From positions 47,234 through 111,233 of the forward strand of contig NZ_WFGV02000015.1 in the NCBI RefSeq assembly GCF_010095445.2: a stretch of 64,000 nt of DNA, read 5' to 3'. The first letter of the stretch is position 1. Every line of letters starts with the position of its first letter. The notes under the pieces are model-generated. The model searched no databases. It was not told the DNA's origin and saw only the letters and a program-made list of their open reading frames with translations. Source of the stretch: Pseudomonas sp. TNT3. GTDB lineage: Bacteria > Pseudomonadota > Gammaproteobacteria > Pseudomonadales > Pseudomonadaceae. Positions 61,312 through 64,000 of the stretch are shown here, one piece after another. The position numbers and the translations under genes were made by a program.

Positions 61312-63624
61312 TTAAGCCAGCTGACTGCGCAACTGCCGAGCCGCCGCCACCATGTTCACCAGCGCGGCCTCGGTCTCCGGCCACGCCCGTGTTTTCAGCC
61401 CGCAATCCGGATTCACCCACAACCGCTCGGCTGGAATGCGCTTCACCGCTTTACTCATCAACTTGACCATCTCGGCCGTGTCCGGCACCCGTGGCGAGTG
61501 AATGTCGTAGACGCCCGGACCGATGTCGTTCGGGTAGTCGAACGCCTCGAACGCCTCCAGCAATTCCATGTCCGAGCGCGACGTTTCGACGGTGATCACA
61601 TCGGCGTCCATGGCCGCAATGGACTCGATCACGTCGTTGAATTCGCTGTAGCACATGTGGGTGTGGATCTGGGTTTCGTCACGGACACCCGAGGCGGTCA
61701 GGCGGAATGCTTCCACCGCCCAGTCCAGGTATTCCTGCCACTGTGCGCGGCGCAGAGGCAGGCCTTCACGGAATGCGGCTTCGTCGATTTGCACGATCTT
61801 GATGCCGGCAGCTTCCAGATCTACCACTTCGTCGCGCAGGGCCAGGGCCAGCTGTTGCGCCTGGACTTTGCGCGAAACATCCTCGCGGGGGAACGACCAC
61901 ATCAGCATGGTCACGGGACCGGTGAGCATGCCTTTCATGACCTTGTCGGTCAGGCTCTGGGCATAAGTGATCCAGTCCACCGTTATGGCGTTCGGACGGC
62001 TCAGGTCACCGTAGATGATCGCCGGTTTCACGCAGCGCGAACCGTAGCTCTGCACCCAGCCGAAGCGTGTGAACAGATAACCATCGAGCTGCTCTGCGAA
62101 GTACTCGACCATGTCATTGCGCTCGGCTTCACCGTGCACCAGCACATCCAGGCCAAGCTGTTCCTGAACCTGCACAGCGTGGCGAATCTCGCTGTGCATG
62201 GCGTCAGTGTAATCGTTGGCCGACAGCTTGCCCTGCTTGAACGCCTGACGCGCCAGGCGGATCGAGCCGGTCTGCGGGAACGAGCCGATGGTGGTGGTCG
62301 GAAACGCCGGCAATTTCAGACGCGCACGCTGCTGTTCGATGCGCTTTGCGAACGGCGAATGACGTTGGCTATCCGCTGCACCGATCGCGTCGATACGCGC
62401 CTGAACATCGGATTTATGGATGCGCGGCGACTCGGCGCGGCTCGTTTGAATAGCGCGACTCTCGGCCAATGCAGCCCGCACTTTCGGCGATTGCGGATCG
62501 TTGAGCGCATCGCGCAGCACAGCGATTTCGCCACACTTCTGCACCGCAAAGGCCAGCCAGCTTTTCAGTTCCGGATCGAGTTTGTCTTCGCGGTCCAGGT
62601 CCACCGGGCTGTGCAGCAACGAGCAGGAACTGCTGACCCACAGGTTGTCGCCGAAACGTTCCTGGGCAAACTGCAGTTGTGCCAGCACCGGTTCCAGCTC
62701 ACAGCGCCAGACGTTGCGCCCATTGACCAGACCCACCGAAAGAATCTTGTAGGTCGGCAAGCGGTCGAGCACGTGCAGCAGTTGATCGGGGGCACGCACG
62801 GCATCGATGTGCAAGCCTTGTACTGGCAGGCCGACCGCCAGACCGAGGTTGTCTTGCAGGCCGCTGAAGTAGGTGGCCACGAGTTTTTTCAGCGGCGAAT
62901 ACTGAAGGATGTGATAAGCGCGTTCGAACGCGTTTTTCCAGTCCTGGGGCAGATCGAGGGTCAGGATCGGTTCGTCGATCTGCACCCACTCCACCCCTTG
63001 TTCGGCGAGGCGAACAAGGATTTCGTTGTAGACCGGCAGCAGGCGTTCCAGCAGGTCGAGTTTGTCGAAGTCGTTGCCTTTGGCTTTACCCAGCCACAGG
63101 TAGGTCAGTGGGCCGATGATCACCGGTTTGACGTTGTGGCCGAGGGCGCGGGCTTCGTCGACTTCATCGAACAGCTGCTCCCAGCTCAGCTTGAATGCCT
63201 GGTCCGCGCTGAACTCCGGGACCAGGTAGTGGTAGTTGGTGTCGAACCACTTGGTCAGTTCCTGGGCGTATTGCGCCTTGGTGTGTTCACCGCCGCAGCC
63301 GCTCGCCGTGGCGCCACGGGCCATGGCGAACAAGGTGTCGAGAGTCGGCAGGCCGTTGGCATCCCTGGCGCTGTCGAAACGCTCCGGGATCACCCCGAAG
63401 GTCAGGGAATGGGTCAACACCTGGTCGTACCAGGCGAAGTCGCCGACCGGCAGCAGGTCGATGCCGGCGTCTTTCTGCAATTGCCAATGGCTGGCGCGCA
63501 GTTGTTGACCAACGCGCTTCAACGCGTCCTGATCGAGGTCGCCCTTCCAGTAAGACTCCAGGGCTTTTTTCAGTTCGCGATCAGCGCCGATGCGAGGGAA
63601 ACCAAGTGTGTGTGCCAGGGCCAT
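61312..63624 (-). CDS. metE: Cobalamin-independent methionine synthase MetE
   Basis: Zinc enzyme of 770 residues transferring methyl from 5-methyl-THF-polyglutamate to homocysteine. Two barrel halves are visible; zinc/substrate residues lie in the C-terminal half with [25 protein letters not shown] (His-Cys pair) and NPDCGLKTR. The start gives [13 protein letters not shown]; the frame upstream to 63690 has no site. A divergent metR with a shared 120-bp region indicates homocysteine-dependent MetR control. No cobalamin riboswitch is seen. Confidence 0.97.
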   Translation of the reverse strand: MALAHTLGFPRIGADRELKKALESYWKGDLDQDALKRVGQQLRASHWQLQKDAGIDLLPVGDFAWYDQVLTHSLTFGVIPERFDSARDANGLPTLDTLFAMARGATASGCGGEHTKAQYAQELTKWFDTNYHYLVPEFSADQAFKLSWEQLFDEVDEARALGHNVKPVIIGPLTYLWLGKAKGNDFDKLDLLERLLPVYNEILVRLAEQGVEWVQIDEPILTLDLPQDWKNAFERAYHILQYSPLKKLVATYFSGLQDNLGLAVGLPVQGLHIDAVRAPDQLLHVLDRLPTYKILSVGLVNGRNVWRCELEPVLAQLQFAQERFGDNLWVSSSCSLLHSPVDLDREDKLDPELKSWLAFAVQKCGEIAVLRDALNDPQSPKVRAALAESRAIQTSRAESPRIHKSDVQARIDAIGAADSQRHSPFAKRIEQQRARLKLPAFPTTTIGSFPQTGSIRLARQAFKQGKLSANDYTDAMHSEIRHAVQVQEQLGLDVLVHGEAERNDMVEYFAEQLDGYLFTRFGWVQSYGSRCVKPAIIYGDLSRPNAITVDWITYAQSLTDKVMKGMLTGPVTMLMWSFPREDVSRKVQAQQLALALRDEVVDLEAAGIKIVQIDEAAFREGLPLRRAQWQEYLDWAVEAFRLTASGVRDETQIHTHMCYSEFNDVIESIAAMDADVITVETSRSDMELLEAFEAFDYPNDIGPGVYDIHSPRVPDTAEMVKLMSKAVKRIPAERLWVNPDCGLKTRAWPETEAALVNMVAAARQLRSQLA

Positions 63625-63689
63625 GATGAAAATTCTCTCTTTAAAAGATGCTGTAAAACATGGCGCTATTGTCGACACCCAACCCAACA

Positions 63690-63702
63690 TGAGACAAACT
63701 CA
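63690..63702. promoter_or_regulatory. Candidate MetR site in the metE-metR divergent region
   Basis: TGAG-ACAAA-CTCA is a dyad one base off in each arm from the MetR consensus TGAA-N5-TTCA. It is about 65 bp before metE and 43 bp before metR, a typical position for LysR-type sites. Confidence 0.4.
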
Positions 63703-63744
63703 ACCTTTTCGTGTTGATCACAAGTTTTCCTCATGGAGCCCCCG

Positions 63745-64000
63745 GTGCTTGAAATCCGTCACCTGAAGACCCTGCATGCCTTGCGCGAAGCCGATAGCCT
63801 GGTAGACGCAGCCGATCGCCTGCACCTGACGCAGTCCGCCCTCTCCCACCAGTTCAAGGAACTGGAAGAGCGCATGGGCATGCCGTTGTTCGTGCGCAAG
63901 ACCAAACCGGTGCGCTTTACCAGCGCCGGTTTACGCCTGCTGCAACTGGCCGACGCCACCCTGCCGCTGTTGCGTGGCGCCGAGCGCGACATCGCGCGGC
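63745..64000 (+). CDS. metR: LysR-type regulator MetR, truncated by the window edge
   Basis: Only the first 85 residues are in the window. The N-terminal helix-turn-helix (SLVDAADRLHLTQSALSHQFKELE) and FVRKTKPVRFTSAG match MetR, the homocysteine-responsive activator of metE and metH. The GTG at 63745 is chosen since GGAG lies 6 nt upstream and the protein then starts LEIRHLKTLHAL like E. coli MetR; ATG 63733 is the alternative. Divergent from metE. Confidence 0.88.
   Translation, partial: MLEIRHLKTLHALREADSLVDAADRLHLTQSALSHQFKELEERMGMPLFVRKTKPVRFTSAGLRLLQLADATLPLLRGAERDIAR

Noticed and set aside
61309..63717. 802-residue open frame opposite metE
   Set aside because: It is the mirror of a GC-rich conserved gene (third-position GC effect); the translation is His/Gln/Val-rich without motifs and metE is certain.
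63625..63744. Cobalamin riboswitch for metE
   Set aside because: The divergent region is only about 120 bp, too short for the riboswitch, and the B12 box is not seen; MetR control explains it.

Overview
The window is a 64 kb piece of a chromosome from a fluorescent pseudomonad, most likely the Pseudomonas fluorescens group. This rests on protein sequence, gene order that follows remembered P. aeruginosa blocks (sodB-bifA; an imelysin operon-mexVW; inaA-colS-colR; groES-groEL; argG-motY-pyrC-rnt; bfd-bfrB-grxD; argF; glpFKRD; aatJQMP-aauSR), and many REP-type palindromes of the 'GCGAGCAAGCTCGCTCC' kind. No sequence search was possible. No rRNA, tRNA, insertion sequence, prophage or CRISPR array was seen. 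Genes are mostly dense and GC-rich; the clearest compositional outlier is an AT-rich patch at about 32.5-33.6 kb.

Layout. 0-4 kb: iron superoxide dismutase, a repeat-rich gap, and the c-di-GMP phosphodiesterase BifA. 4-9.5 kb: an iron-linked periplasmic operon (two imelysin-like lipoproteins, a di-heme oxidoreductase, a Tat-exported DUF1513 protein) behind a strong Fur-type palindrome. 9.7-14 kb: an RND efflux pair (mexVW type) with no outer-membrane gene. 14-19 kb: the ColRS metal-sensing system with its envelope-related genes, including a consensus ColR box before a PAP2 phosphatase gene. 19-25 kb: GroESL, FxsA, a HugZ-like protein, an SDR and ApbC/Mrp. 25-31.8 kb: MetG, a highly divergent Rnf-like redox cluster, endonuclease III and a small conserved gene. 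31.9-33.6 kb: an orphan response regulator and an AT-rich island with an unknown membrane protein. 33.7-40.4 kb: ArgG, MotY, PyrC, RNase T, peroxiredoxin, Bfd, BfrB and GrxD. 40.5-46 kb: a molybdopterin oxidoreductase, ArgF with a coupled orphan ABC ATPase, and a YbaK deacylase. 46.3-51.5 kb: glycerol catabolism (glpFKRD). 51.6-59 kb: the acidic amino acid transporter AatJQMP and its AauSR regulators, with two AauR boxes and a sigma-54 promoter in front, then glpM. 59-64 kb: a DsbA-like protein, a hydrolase, MetE and the start of divergent metR.

The best candidate for something undescribed is the Rnf-like cluster at 27.2-30.9 kb. rnfC is absent without a gap, RnfB has lost its membrane anchor and gained a long charged tail, and three of the four cysteines expected to hold the intramembrane [2Fe-2S] cluster of RnfA/RnfE are replaced, while the ferredoxin cysteines of RnfB and the flavin threonine of RnfG are kept. 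This looks like a functioning redox complex with changed wiring rather than decay. Other strong signals are the complete AauR/RpoN control region, the ColR box, the Fur palindrome, and an InaA with a replaced catalytic aspartate.
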